Assembly (NCBI GenBank): GCA_028287035.1
Contig: JAQBQL010000212.1
Coordinates: 20,118 to 84,117 of the forward strand
DNA length: 64,000 nt
From: Labilithrix sp.
GTDB lineage: Bacteria > Myxococcota > Polyangia > Polyangiales > Polyangiaceae
Reading direction: 5' to 3'
Shown: piece by piece, positions 24,293 through 36,174 of the stretch
Layout: each line of letters starts with the position of its first letter
Numbering within the stretch: position 1 is the stretch's first letter
Made by a program: the position numbers and the translations under genes
Notes under the pieces: generated by a model
The model's input: only the letters and a program-made list of their open reading frames with translations
Database searches by the model: none
Told to the model about the DNA's origin: nothing

Positions 24293-25377
24293 GGCCCGCG
24301 CTCCTCGCGCTCCTCGCGCTCGCCGCTGCGTCACCGTCCTGCGCCACCACCGGCGCGAGCGGGGAAGGGGACCGGAACCTGCCGAGCCAGGGCGTCGGAC
24401 CGTTCCGGAAGCTCGCGCCCGACGAGGTGGTCGGGGTCGCGCCCTTCGTCTACGACGACCGGGCGGCGCTCTACCGCGAGCCCGCCGCGCTCGCCGACGG
24501 GGACGCGACGCTCCTCTACGCGGTGGCGACCCGCGGCGGCGCCGACGTGATCGTCCGCACCCGCGCCGACGACGGCCGCGCCTTCTACGGATCGAACACC
24601 GACTTCGGGCGCACCAGCCCCACCGTCCTCACCGCCGATCAGCCGTGGGAGGGCGCCTCCGTGTCCGGTCCCTTCGTGCTCCGCACCGCCGCCGGCATCA
24701 CGCTCTTCTATGCGGCGGCGGGCGGGATCGGCCTTGCGACGTCGACCGACGGCCTCACGTTCGTGAAGGCGTCGGGCCCGGTGCTCGCGCGCGACCCGCG
24801 AAGCGCGTGGGAGACGACCGAGCTCGGTGGTCCGTCGGCGTACGTGCTGCCGGACGGTCGCACGCGGCTCCTCTACGGATCGGGCGCGGCGATCGGGGAG
24901 GCCGAGTCGAACGACGGCGTGCACGTCACGAGGGTCGACGCCGATCCATCCACGCCGGCCGTCGATCCGGTGCTCGGTCCCGCGCCGCCGGCGCCGCCCG
25001 GGTCGCTCCTGCCGAACGAGAAGCCGCCGTTCGACACCGCACGCGTCTCCGATCCGTGCGCGTCGCTCGTCACGAGCCCGGGCGACCGCCTCGTGCTGCG
25101 CGTCCTCTACACGGGGGCGACGGCGTCCGGCGAGACGGCCATCGGCCTCGCCGCGCGCTTCGGGAGCGAAGGGCCGCTCGTCCGGCAGCCGACGCCCGTG
25201 TACTCGGTGGGCGCGCACGAGACCGCGCCGGCGTTCCTCGAGTCGGGCGACAGCTCCTACCTCTACGTCCAGCAGGAGCGAGCCGTCGGCGGGCTGGTCT
25301 ATCCGGCCATCGCCGGGGCGTACGCTCCCGGCACGCGTCATCTTCCTGCGCCGCTGCCTTTTCCCGATCGCCCGTGA
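24289..25377 (+). CDS. Lipoprotein with five-bladed propeller repeats (GH43/GH32-like)
   Basis: This 362-residue protein has a lipobox (AAASPSC, Cys18). The mature part has recurrent blades of the kind seen in glycoside hydrolase clans F and J: YREPAALADGDATLLYAV, WEGASVSGPFVLRTAAGITL, WETTELGGPSAYVLPDGRTR, RVSDPCASLVTSPGDRL and HETAPAFLESGDSSYLYV. Conserved acidic positions occur but I cannot place the full catalytic triad, so an enzymatic role is uncertain. Its ATG overlaps the second FadL stop by four bases, which suggests that it works with the barrels as an outer-membrane accessory or solute-capture lipoprotein. Confidence 0.72.
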   Translation: MRPALLALLALAAASPSCATTGASGEGDRNLPSQGVGPFRKLAPDEVVGVAPFVYDDRAALYREPAALADGDATLLYAVATRGGADVIVRTRADDGRAFYGSNTDFGRTSPTVLTADQPWEGASVSGPFVLRTAAGITLFYAAAGGIGLATSTDGLTFVKASGPVLARDPRSAWETTELGGPSAYVLPDGRTRLLYGSGAAIGEAESNDGVHVTRVDADPSTPAVDPVLGPAPPAPPGSLLPNEKPPFDTARVSDPCASLVTSPGDRLVLRVLYTGATASGETAIGLAARFGSEGPLVRQPTPVYSVGAHETAPAFLESGDSSYLYVQQERAVGGLVYPAIAGAYAPGTRHLPAPLPFPDRP

Positions 25378-25416
25378 CGCTCGCCGCGGCGCCCCTCGCG
25401 TCCGGATCTTCGGTGC

Positions 25417-25422
25417 TACGGT
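25417..25422 (+). promoter_or_regulatory. Putative -10 box TACGGT before the PrsW-like gene
   Basis: TACGGT lies 9 bases before ATG 25432 in the only gap (54 bp) of the plus-strand run, so the protease gene may have its own leaderless transcript. Confidence 0.4.
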
Positions 25423-25431
25423 TCAGAGGCG

Positions 25432-26445
25432 ATGATCGTCGGGTTCTTCCTGGGCGTCATGTTCGTCACGCCCCTCGTGCTCGTGTACCTGGTCGCCATC
25501 CGGTGGGCGGACCGGTTCGAGCCCGAGCCCTGGTGGCTCATCGTGACCGCCTTCGTGTGGGGCGCGATCTTCGCGACCCTCGGCGGCGGGCTCGGCTCGG
25601 CGGTCGCCGCGAAGCTGATGGAGATGGCGGGCGCCAACACGAGCCAGCTCGACGTGCTCGGCGCCACCGTGTTCGCGCCGATCTTCGAGGAGGGCGCGAA
25701 GGGCTTCGGCGTCGCGCTCATCGCGCTCGCCAGCGCGCTCGGGCTGCGGGAGCTCGACGGCCCGCTCGACGGCGCCATCTACGGCGGCGTCGTGGGGCTC
25801 GGCTTCACGCTCACCGAGGACATCCTCTACGTCGCCAACCAGTACGCGACGCAGGGCCTCGCCGGGTTCGTGTTCCTGCTCTTCCTGCGCACGGTGCTCC
25901 TCGGGCTGTCCCATTGCACCTTCACCGCGTGCACGGGGCTCGGCTTCGGCATCGCCACCGAGGCGAAGAGCTGGTGGCTCAAGATCTTCGCGCCGGTCTT
26001 CGGCTTCGGCTGCGCGATGCTGATGCACGCCGTGCACAACGCGCTGCCGACCCTGCTCGACAACGTGGGCCTCGTGCTCATGCTCCTCGTGTCGTGGCTC
26101 ATCGACCTCCTGTTCTTCCTCCTTCTCGCGCTGCTCGTGGTCCGTGACCGCAGCATCGTCATCCGCGAGCTGCTGGGCGAGGTGGGCCACCTCCTTCATC
26201 CGCGCGAGCTGCAGCTCGTGTCGAGCTACTTCGCGCTCGGCATGAAGAACTGGGGCGTCCTCTTCAGCGCCGGCTGGCGCGTGTTCCGCCTGCGCCGCAA
26301 GAAGCAGCTGCACCTCGTCGAGCTCGCGTTCGTGAAGAGCCGGCGGCGCCGGGGCGAGGTGGGCGCCGATCTCGACCGCAAGGAGGCGTCCCTGCGCGCC
26401 GAGATCGGCCAGATGAACCGTCAGGGCGTGTGGATCGGGAGCTGA
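25432..26445 (+). CDS. PrsW-family intramembrane metalloprotease
   Basis: This 337-residue integral membrane protein has about eight hydrophobic helices. The PrsW signatures are present in order: the double glutamate EEGAKG (Glu86-Glu87), GFTLTEDILY, the histidine-bearing LLGLSHCTFTACTGLGFG, and MHAVHN. B. subtilis PrsW cuts the anti-sigma factor RsiW within the membrane; in other bacteria the substrates are unknown. After the last helix there is a cytoplasmic tail of about 95 residues, mostly basic (RRKKQLHLVELAF, KSRRRRGE), longer than in PrsW. No anti-sigma or sigma gene is adjacent. Start ATG 25432 follows the propeller lipoprotein stop by 54 bp. Confidence 0.88.
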   Translation: MIVGFFLGVMFVTPLVLVYLVAIRWADRFEPEPWWLIVTAFVWGAIFATLGGGLGSAVAAKLMEMAGANTSQLDVLGATVFAPIFEEGAKGFGVALIALASALGLRELDGPLDGAIYGGVVGLGFTLTEDILYVANQYATQGLAGFVFLLFLRTVLLGLSHCTFTACTGLGFGIATEAKSWWLKIFAPVFGFGCAMLMHAVHNALPTLLDNVGLVLMLLVSWLIDLLFFLLLALLVVRDRSIVIRELLGEVGHLLHPRELQLVSSYFALGMKNWGVLFSAGWRVFRLRRKKQLHLVELAFVKSRRRRGEVGADLDRKEASLRAEIGQMNRQGVWIGS

Positions 26446-26458
26446 CGCTCCGGCGTGC

Positions 26459-27070
26459 TCAGGACGCCTTGCCGCTGACCTTCTGCCAGCTGGGCCGGGC
26501 GCTCACGCGCGACCACCACTGCATCACGTTCGGGTACTTCGCGAAGAGGTCCTTCGCGGGGGTCATCATCCCGTACTCGACGTAGGGCATGAACGAGATG
26601 TCGGCGAGCGTGAACTCCTTGCCGGTGAAGTAGTCGTTCTTCGCGAGGTGCGCCTCCATCACGCCGAGCGTCGTCTCGAGCCCCTTCGTGGCCGCCTCGA
26701 GCACGGCGGGCTCCTGCTTGCGACCGAGCAGCGCGTCGTAGATGAACTTCATCGCGTGCGGCGTGAAGTTCGACGTCTCGACGCTGATCCACTGCTCCAT
26801 GACGGCGCGCGCCTTCGGCTCAGACGGGACGAGCGCGCCCTTGTTGGTCTCGTTGAGGTAGCGGCAGATCGCGCGCGACTCGTACATCTCGAAGTCGCCG
26901 TCCTGGAGGACCGGCACCTGGCCGAACGGCTGGTGCTGCAGGTAGCCGGGCTGCTTGTGCTGGCCCTTCTGGAGCTCGATGACCTCGAAGTCGTAGGGGG
27001 CTCCGAGCTCGGTGAGCGTTGTCAGGACCTTGCGCGTGCACGTGCTGCCGGGATTGCCGAGGATCTTCAT
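26459..27070 (-). CDS. Glutathione S-transferase, phi-like
   Basis: This protein has 203 residues from ATG 27070. The thioredoxin-like N-domain reads KILGNPGSTCTRKVLTTLTE and carries the FGQVPVLQDGDFEMYESRAI block with the cis-Pro and the Glu-Ser pair that bind glutathione. The helical C-domain ends with the DISFMPYVEYG and PNVMQWWSRV elements. The STCTRKV active-site region is close to plant phi-class enzymes, where a serine rather than a cysteine activates glutathione. Such GSTs conjugate electrophiles or reduce peroxides. The ATG at 27070 is preferred over 27079 because of the upstream TACGAT box with 7-base spacing. It converges on the PrsW-like gene with 13 bp between stops. Confidence 0.88.
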   Translation of the reverse strand: MKILGNPGSTCTRKVLTTLTELGAPYDFEVIELQKGQHKQPGYLQHQPFGQVPVLQDGDFEMYESRAICRYLNETNKGALVPSEPKARAVMEQWISVETSNFTPHAMKFIYDALLGRKQEPAVLEAATKGLETTLGVMEAHLAKNDYFTGKEFTLADISFMPYVEYGMMTPAKDLFAKYPNVMQWWSRVSARPSWQKVSGKAS

Positions 27071-27077
27071 GGCGCGC

Positions 27078-27083
27078 ATCGTA
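27078..27083 (-). promoter_or_regulatory. Putative -10 box TACGAT before GST
   Basis: TACGAT overlaps the alternative ATG at 27079 and lies 7 bases before ATG 27070. If functional, it rules out the longer start. Confidence 0.35.
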
Positions 27084-27094
27084 CGCCAAACGGT

Positions 27095-28744
27095 TCAGCG
27101 CGGGAGGCTCCTCGCCACGCCCGGGATCTTCACGGCGCGCCACCCCGCGGTGGTCGTCCGCGGCGCGGCCGGCATCACCAGCATGCCGCCCGGCAGGTGG
27201 TCGTACGGGTAGAAGTGCGCCGTCGCCGCGCCGAGCGCCTGTCCGGCGGCCGACTGGAACGTGACCTCGCGCGTCTCGCCGCCGTCGGGCTCGCGCTCGA
27301 GATCCATCTCCCCGGACCAGGTCGCGTTCCCGCGGCCGTCGAGCGTCGCGGTCCGGAACGTCCGCGGGGTCGCGAAGACGGGCCGGGCCACGGGCGCCGT
27401 CGAGCGGCCGGTGAAGCTGCTCGCCGCAGAGGGGGATCCGCCATTGACCTGCGCGACGCGATCGAAGAGCGCCGCGAAGGTGTAGTCGCTGACCCACTCG
27501 TTTTCGCAGTAGCCCATCAGGTCGTTCGTGACGCCGGGATCGAGGAGCGTCTTCGTGAGGATGTCGTAGCCCCACACGCCGATGCTCCCGTCGCTGTACG
27601 GGAAATCCTGATCGACCCCCGAGGCGCCGCCGCAGGGCGCGTGGCTGCGGCCGTGCGCATGGCCGACCTCGTGCGTCGCGGTCCTCACCGAGCCGTCGCC
27701 GCTGAACCCGACGCCGACGCTCGCGCGGAGGAACGCGTTGCTCGCGCTGGCGCTCGTCACGACCGTGCTGAGGCCGGTGACGCAGCTGCCGCCGCAGTAC
27801 TGCGAGAACGTCGCCTTGGGCGCGAACGCGCCGTAGTAGTACACGTCGTCGGCAGCGCCGTCGGCGCGGCGCAGGCTGGTGATCGCCTGGAGCACCTGCG
27901 AGAAGCCCGACCCGTTCGCGGAGATCGCGCCCGCGTAGTCCCAGGGCGCCCGCGCGGTGACGGACACGTCGGTCACCGGGTAGCGCGCCATGAAGGACTG
28001 CTTGTACTTCGCGAGCTGCGCGGGGGAGACGTCCGGCGTGCGGCCCGAGCCATCCGCGTTGTAGACGATCGGGACGACCACCAGCTGGAGCGCGCCCGCT
28101 GCTTCGACCTCGAGGCTCTGGACGCCGCCGTCGTTCGGGAAGCGCGCCGTCGCCGGGCCGGTCGGCACGACGCCCTTCGGGTCGGTGAGGAACACCTGGT
28201 ACGTCACGCCGGCGGGGAGCTGGTCGGCCGTCACCTCGAAGTTGAACGTCGACTCGGCGGCGCCCTCGGTCGACGCGGCCTTGATGGTCTTCGTGTCCTC
28301 GAGGGTCGCCAGGCGCGTGGTGCCGCTGACGAGGCGCAGCTGCGCGGTGACCGCGGTGGGCTGGTAGCCGCTGCCCGGGCTGACGTACACGCGGACGAGA
28401 CCGCCGCGGCCGGTCACGACCGGCGCGTTGCGCTCCGCCTTCGGCACCGCGGCGCCCGCCGTGACGACCGGCACCGTGACTCCCTGGAGGACGGCGACGT
28501 CGGTGATGGCGAGGCCCTTCACGAGCGGCGGCGCCGGCGTGTCCTTGCTCGTCGGATCACCCTGCGTGCTCGGGTCGATCGGGGCGGCATCGACGGGGGC
28601 GGCCGCGTCGTCCGGGGCCGCCGTCGCCGGACCGTCGCTCGACACCACGGTCGTCGTACCCGAGCACGCGGCGGCGGTGAGCCCGGCGAGCGTCAGCGTG
28701 ATGAGCGAAAGGGTCGCGGGTGCGAGCGGCGTGAAGTAGCGCAT
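27095..28744 (-). CDS. Secreted metzincin-type zinc metalloprotease lipoprotein
   Basis: From ATG 28744, preceded by GGAGGAG, the protein has 549 residues. The signal ends in a lipobox (LTAAAC, Cys27). A Thr/Asp/Ala/Pro linker and an Ig-like region follow. The zinc site is HEVGHAHGRSH (His358, Glu359, His362, His368), followed by Cys and, later, the Met-turn-like NDLMGYC, matching the metzincin consensus HExxHxxGxxH. The surroundings (GVDQDFPYSDGSIGVWGYDI) recall M66/StcE-type mucin- or glycoprotein-cleaving enzymes, but the assignment to a subfamily is tentative. Myxobacteria secrete many proteases for predation; a lipid-anchored protease could act on the cell surface. The frame upstream of 28744 is open but not needed. 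Confidence 0.87.
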   Translation of the reverse strand: MRYFTPLAPATLSLITLTLAGLTAAACSGTTTVVSSDGPATAAPDDAAAPVDAAPIDPSTQGDPTSKDTPAPPLVKGLAITDVAVLQGVTVPVVTAGAAVPKAERNAPVVTGRGGLVRVYVSPGSGYQPTAVTAQLRLVSGTTRLATLEDTKTIKAASTEGAAESTFNFEVTADQLPAGVTYQVFLTDPKGVVPTGPATARFPNDGGVQSLEVEAAGALQLVVVPIVYNADGSGRTPDVSPAQLAKYKQSFMARYPVTDVSVTARAPWDYAGAISANGSGFSQVLQAITSLRRADGAADDVYYYGAFAPKATFSQYCGGSCVTGLSTVVTSASASNAFLRASVGVGFSGDGSVRTATHEVGHAHGRSHAPCGGASGVDQDFPYSDGSIGVWGYDILTKTLLDPGVTNDLMGYCENEWVSDYTFAALFDRVAQVNGGSPSAASSFTGRSTAPVARPVFATPRTFRTATLDGRGNATWSGEMDLEREPDGGETREVTFQSAAGQALGAATAHFYPYDHLPGGMLVMPAAPRTTTAGWRAVKIPGVARSLPR

Positions 28745-28823
28745 GGGCGTCGTCTCCTCCGAGGTCACCTGCCGTGATGCCTCAAGCTTCCCGCCGCGAC
28801 CACCCTCGTGTCGAGCGATCCGG

Positions 28824-28840
28824 CTTTCCTCTCCGGAAAG
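28824..28840 (-). other. Small inverted repeat in the gap upstream of the metalloprotease gene
   Basis: CTTTCC-TCTCC-GGAAAG can form a 6-bp stem with a 5-base loop; the palindrome GTGCCGGCAC follows at 28844-28853. It lies between the small lipoprotein stop and the protease start and could be a weak terminator or operator. No T-run follows. Confidence 0.3.
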
Positions 28841-28882
28841 GTCGTGCCGGCACAAACGTGCAGTCTCCACGGAAGCGGGCTC

Positions 28883-29458
28883 TCAGCGCACTGGGCCGCC
28901 GTCGCCCGCGGGCGTCCGGAGCGGGGACCAGGTCGCGTCGAGCGCAACCGCCGGCAGGCCCGCGTCGCCGGCCGCGGGGAAAGGCGTCGCCCGGAGCGGC
29001 GCGATGATGCACGTGAGCGCGTTCGCGGCCACCGGACCGCCCGGGGCGAGGCGCACGTCGCTGATCTCGGCGCTGCCGCGGGCGCCGGTGATCGCGACGA
29101 GCTGCAGGGCCCCCACCACGAGGGTCCCGCTCGCCTCGAGACGGACGGCGCAGGCCTCGAGCTCGTCGGCGACGTGGTCGGTCAGGCGCTGCGCGTCGGC
29201 GTCGGTCATGTGGTGCGCGCCCACCAGCCCGACGACGCCGTGCGCGCGCCGCGCCACGTACGCGTAGCCCTCGCCCGTGACGCCGGCCGCGCTCGCCGCG
29301 GGACCGGCCGGGGGAGCGTCGCTGCGCACGTCGCGCGACTCGGGCACCACGTCACGGCCGCTCGCCGGACATCCGAGCAGCAGGAGGGTCGCCGCGAGCA
29401 GCACGCCCGCCGACACCGCGCGGCTCGCGCGCCCGACGAGGCGCCCCCCCGCTTCCAC
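28883..29458 (-). CDS. Small lipoprotein of unknown function
   Basis: This 191-residue protein starts at GTG 29458, one base after the acyl-CoA dehydrogenase stop. It has a charged N-terminus, hydrophobic core and lipobox (LLLLGC, Cys30). The mature part is Ala/Val-rich with a segment ARRAHGVVGLVGAHHMTDAD, followed by probable strands and two more cysteines. I recognise no family. The tight spacing implies co-translation with the dehydrogenase, but a lipoprotein and a cytoplasmic flavoenzyme have no obvious joint task. Confidence 0.65.
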   Translation of the reverse strand: MEAGGRLVGRASRAVSAGVLLAATLLLLGCPASGRDVVPESRDVRSDAPPAGPAASAAGVTGEGYAYVARRAHGVVGLVGAHHMTDADAQRLTDHVADELEACAVRLEASGTLVVGALQLVAITGARGSAEISDVRLAPGGPVAANALTCIIAPLRATPFPAAGDAGLPAVALDATWSPLRTPAGDGGPVR

Positions 29459-29459
29459 G

Positions 29460-30605
<1,146 letters not shown>

Positions 30606-30638
30606 GGGCGCGAAGCTGCCACGCCTTCTCGCCGGGCG

Positions 30639-30773
30639 CTATTCCTTCTGCCGCTTCGCGCGCTCGGCCATCTGCTGCCGCGCCGCCTTCCCGCCGAGCA
30701 TGTAGCCGAGCGCCAGCCCGAGCATGAGCACCACCGGGATGAAGATGACGTGCTCGGCGGTCGGCAGCCCCAT
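30639..30773 (-). CDS. 44-residue single-TM microprotein following ccmD
   Basis: MGLPTAEHVIFIPVVLMLGL opens a 44-residue protein that continues into a glycine-rich helix end (ALGYMLGGKAARQQ) and a basic tail ending RAKRQKE. Its ATG overlaps the ccmD stop codon (TGATG at 30771-30775), which argues for real, coupled translation. It has one TM helix and a short cytoplasmic amphipathic tail, like CcmD or other small assembly factors. No family name is known to me. It may be an accessory of the haem-export complex, or have a role in a respiratory or cytochrome complex. Confidence 0.68.
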   Translation of the reverse strand: MGLPTAEHVIFIPVVLMLGLALGYMLGGKAARQQMAERAKRQKE

Positions 30774-31048
30774 CAGGACGCTCCGGCCTTCGCCTTCTTC
30801 TCGGCCGCGGCCGCCGCGCGGTCGAGGGTGCGCTCGAGATCGGTGAGCCGCTCGCCGAGGCCGGCCTGCTTCCGCCACAGCAGGTAGATCCAGCCCATCA
30901 GCACGATCCAGAGGCCGGCGTAGGCGTACACGACGAGCGCGTTGCCGTCGTAGTGCTCGGCGTTCGGGTCGACGGCGGTGAAGCCGGTCGCGCGGTCGTC
31001 GGGGTTGGCCGTGCTGGCCGGAGGGGTGCTGGGTGCGGGTGCGGTCAT
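30773..31048 (-). CDS. ccmD: CcmD-family haem exporter subunit
   Basis: This 91-residue protein has one TM helix (ALVVYAYAGLWIVLMGWIYL), then an Arg/Lys-containing coiled segment (WRKQAGLGERLTDLERTLDR). It fits the small CcmD proteins that bind CcmC and release holo-CcmE in system I cytochrome c maturation. It is longer than E. coli CcmD (69) because of a polar N-terminus of 35 residues. The position directly after ccmC (12 bp) supports the call. CcmE, CcmA, CcmB, CcmF and CcmH are absent from the window. Confidence 0.82.
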   Translation of the reverse strand: MTAPAPSTPPASTANPDDRATGFTAVDPNAEHYDGNALVVYAYAGLWIVLMGWIYLLWRKQAGLGERLTDLERTLDRAAAAAEKKAKAGAS

Positions 31049-31060
31049 GGCTTGGTCGGA

Positions 31061-31807
31061 TCAGGCCTCGGTACGATCGTCGAGCCCGAGATCGACCGCG
31101 TCCTCTTCGGCGCGCACGATCCGGCTCTTCACCACCTCGAGCCGCACGCGGGCCCAGAGGAGCGTCACGGAGAAGAAGGTGAAGGCGATCATGCCGAGCG
31201 CGAAGGCGATCTTCATGTCGGGGTGCTGGAGGCCGCCGCCCTTGCCGGTCACGACGGTCGGGTGCTGGCCGCCCCACTTCTGCACGCTGTAGTGGATGAT
31301 CGGGAGGTTCGCGGCGCCGAGGATGCCGAGCGCGGCGGCGAACTTGCGCTCGCCCGGGCCGTCGCCGGAGAAGCTGCGGAGCACGACGTACGCGACGTAC
31401 ACGAGCCAGCTGAGCATCGCGGTCGTGAGGCGCGGATCCCACGTCCAGAAGTAGCCCCACGACTTGGCGGCCCAGAGCGCGCCGGTGATGATCTCGATGA
31501 GCCCCATCACGATGGCGAGCTCGGCGCCGGCGCGGGCGAGCGCGTCGCGCACGTCGGTCGGGCGCAGCAGGTAGAGGACCGACCCCACGAAGCAGGCGAA
31601 CGCGCCGATGTACATCGCGTACGCGCTCGGCACGTGGAAGTAGAAGATCTTGTAGACGACCCCCATGGTCGCCTCGACCGGCGCCTTCACGAGCGCCCAG
31701 TGGATCGTGAGGACGACGAGCACCGCCGTTGCCGCGAGCAGCGGGACGAAGAGCGCCGCGCGCTTGCCGGAGCGCGACTCCACGCTGGTCTTGGCCATCA
31801 GGGTCAC
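31061..31807 (-). CDS. ccmC: Haem exporter protein CcmC
   Basis: CcmC presents haem at the periplasmic face and attaches it to CcmE for cytochrome c assembly. The 248-residue protein has six helices and the tryptophan-rich WGYFWTWDPRLTTAMLSWLV (WWD domain), flanked by periplasmic histidines in FYFHVPSAYAMY and IIHYSVQKWGGQHPT. The start is GTG 31807 if the TAGGCT box 10 bases upstream directs a leaderless mRNA; ATG 31798 is an alternative that removes three residues. It heads the ccmC-ccmD-microprotein cluster. A CcsA-type protein of system II would be larger and accompanied by ResB. Confidence 0.93.
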   Translation of the reverse strand: MTLMAKTSVESRSGKRAALFVPLLAATAVLVVLTIHWALVKAPVEATMGVVYKIFYFHVPSAYAMYIGAFACFVGSVLYLLRPTDVRDALARAGAELAIVMGLIEIITGALWAAKSWGYFWTWDPRLTTAMLSWLVYVAYVVLRSFSGDGPGERKFAAALGILGAANLPIIHYSVQKWGGQHPTVVTGKGGGLQHPDMKIAFALGMIAFTFFSVTLLWARVRLEVVKSRIVRAEEDAVDLGLDDRTEA

Positions 31808-31817
31808 GGTGACGGGG

Positions 31818-31823
31818 AGCCTA
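31818..31823 (-). promoter_or_regulatory. Putative -10 box TAGGCT before ccmC
   Basis: TAGGCT sits in the 30-bp gap between the J-domain gene and ccmC, with 10 bases to GTG 31807, and would separate the ccm cluster from the chaperone genes. Confidence 0.35.
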
Positions 31824-31837
31824 ACATCCTCGCCCGC

Positions 31838-32419
31838 TCACTTCTTCCACGACTTCTTCGCGTCCCCGGCCTTCGCCTTGATCGCCTCGTCGAGCTCGCT
31901 CGCGAAGGCCTCGAGGGCCGGGTTCTTCGGGTCGAGATGCATGGCCATCACGAGCTGCAGCTTCGCTTGCTGGGGGTCGCCCTTCTTCGCGAGCTCCTCG
32001 GCACGGAGCACGAACGGGCGGGCGCCCGGCGCGCGGATCTTGTCGACGGGCCGGTTCCCCAGGCCGCCCGCCGCGCCGGGAGGCGCCATCGAGAGCGAGC
32101 CGGGACGCATGCTCTGCTGCTCCACGATCAGGTTCTCGGGGCGCAGGATGCCGTTGGCGAGCGCCTCGTCGTAGCGGAACCGGAGCTGGGGGTCGGAGAG
32201 GACGCGGTAGGCCTCGGCGCCGCGCTTGAAGATGAAGCCGATGGCGGCGATCTCCGAGGGATGGCGCCACTGGTGGCCGTCCGGGTGGAACGTCTCGGCA
32301 AAGGCGTGGAAGCCATCCCGGACGGCATCGGCATTCGCCTGCGGCTCGACGCGGAAGAGGTCGTAGTACGAGAGAGAGTCGAGGGCAGCGAGCCACTGCC
32401 TGATCGCGTCACCGTCCAT
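31838..32419 (-). CDS. J-domain co-chaperone with C-terminal TPR-like helices
   Basis: This 193-residue protein carries a J domain at residues about 16-85 (YYDLFRVEPQANADAVRDGF, HPD at 45-47, AEAYRVLSDPQLRFRYDEAL). The HPD tripeptide needed to stimulate Hsp70 ATPase is intact. A Gly/Pro/Arg linker is followed by a helical segment resembling one or two TPRs (AEELAKKGDPQQAKLQLVMA, HLDPKNPALEAFASEL). DnaJ-type zinc and G/F regions are absent, so it is a specialised class C J protein. It is encoded 29 bp after the atypical Hsp70 gene on the same strand, which makes that Hsp70 its probable partner. Start ATG 32419. Confidence 0.87.
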   Translation of the reverse strand: MDGDAIRQWLAALDSLSYYDLFRVEPQANADAVRDGFHAFAETFHPDGHQWRHPSEIAAIGFIFKRGAEAYRVLSDPQLRFRYDEALANGILRPENLIVEQQSMRPGSLSMAPPGAAGGLGNRPVDKIRAPGARPFVLRAEELAKKGDPQQAKLQLVMAMHLDPKNPALEAFASELDEAIKAKAGDAKKSWKK

Positions 32420-32448
32420 GGCGGGTCACCGTGCGGCTGCTCGGGCGC

Positions 32449-36120
<3,672 letters not shown>

Positions 36121-36160
36121 CAACCAAGATCTATCACCATCCTCTGCGCTTAGAGAAAGA

Positions 36161-36166
36161 TATGCT
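36161..36166 (+). promoter_or_regulatory. Putative -10 box TATGCT before MBL/CNBD gene
   Basis: TATGCT lies 8 bases before ATG 36175, within the 54-bp gap to the divergent Hsp70 start. The A+T-rich stretch CTTAGAGAAAGATATG is unusual for this DNA. Confidence 0.45.
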
Positions 36167-36174
36167 CGGCGGCG

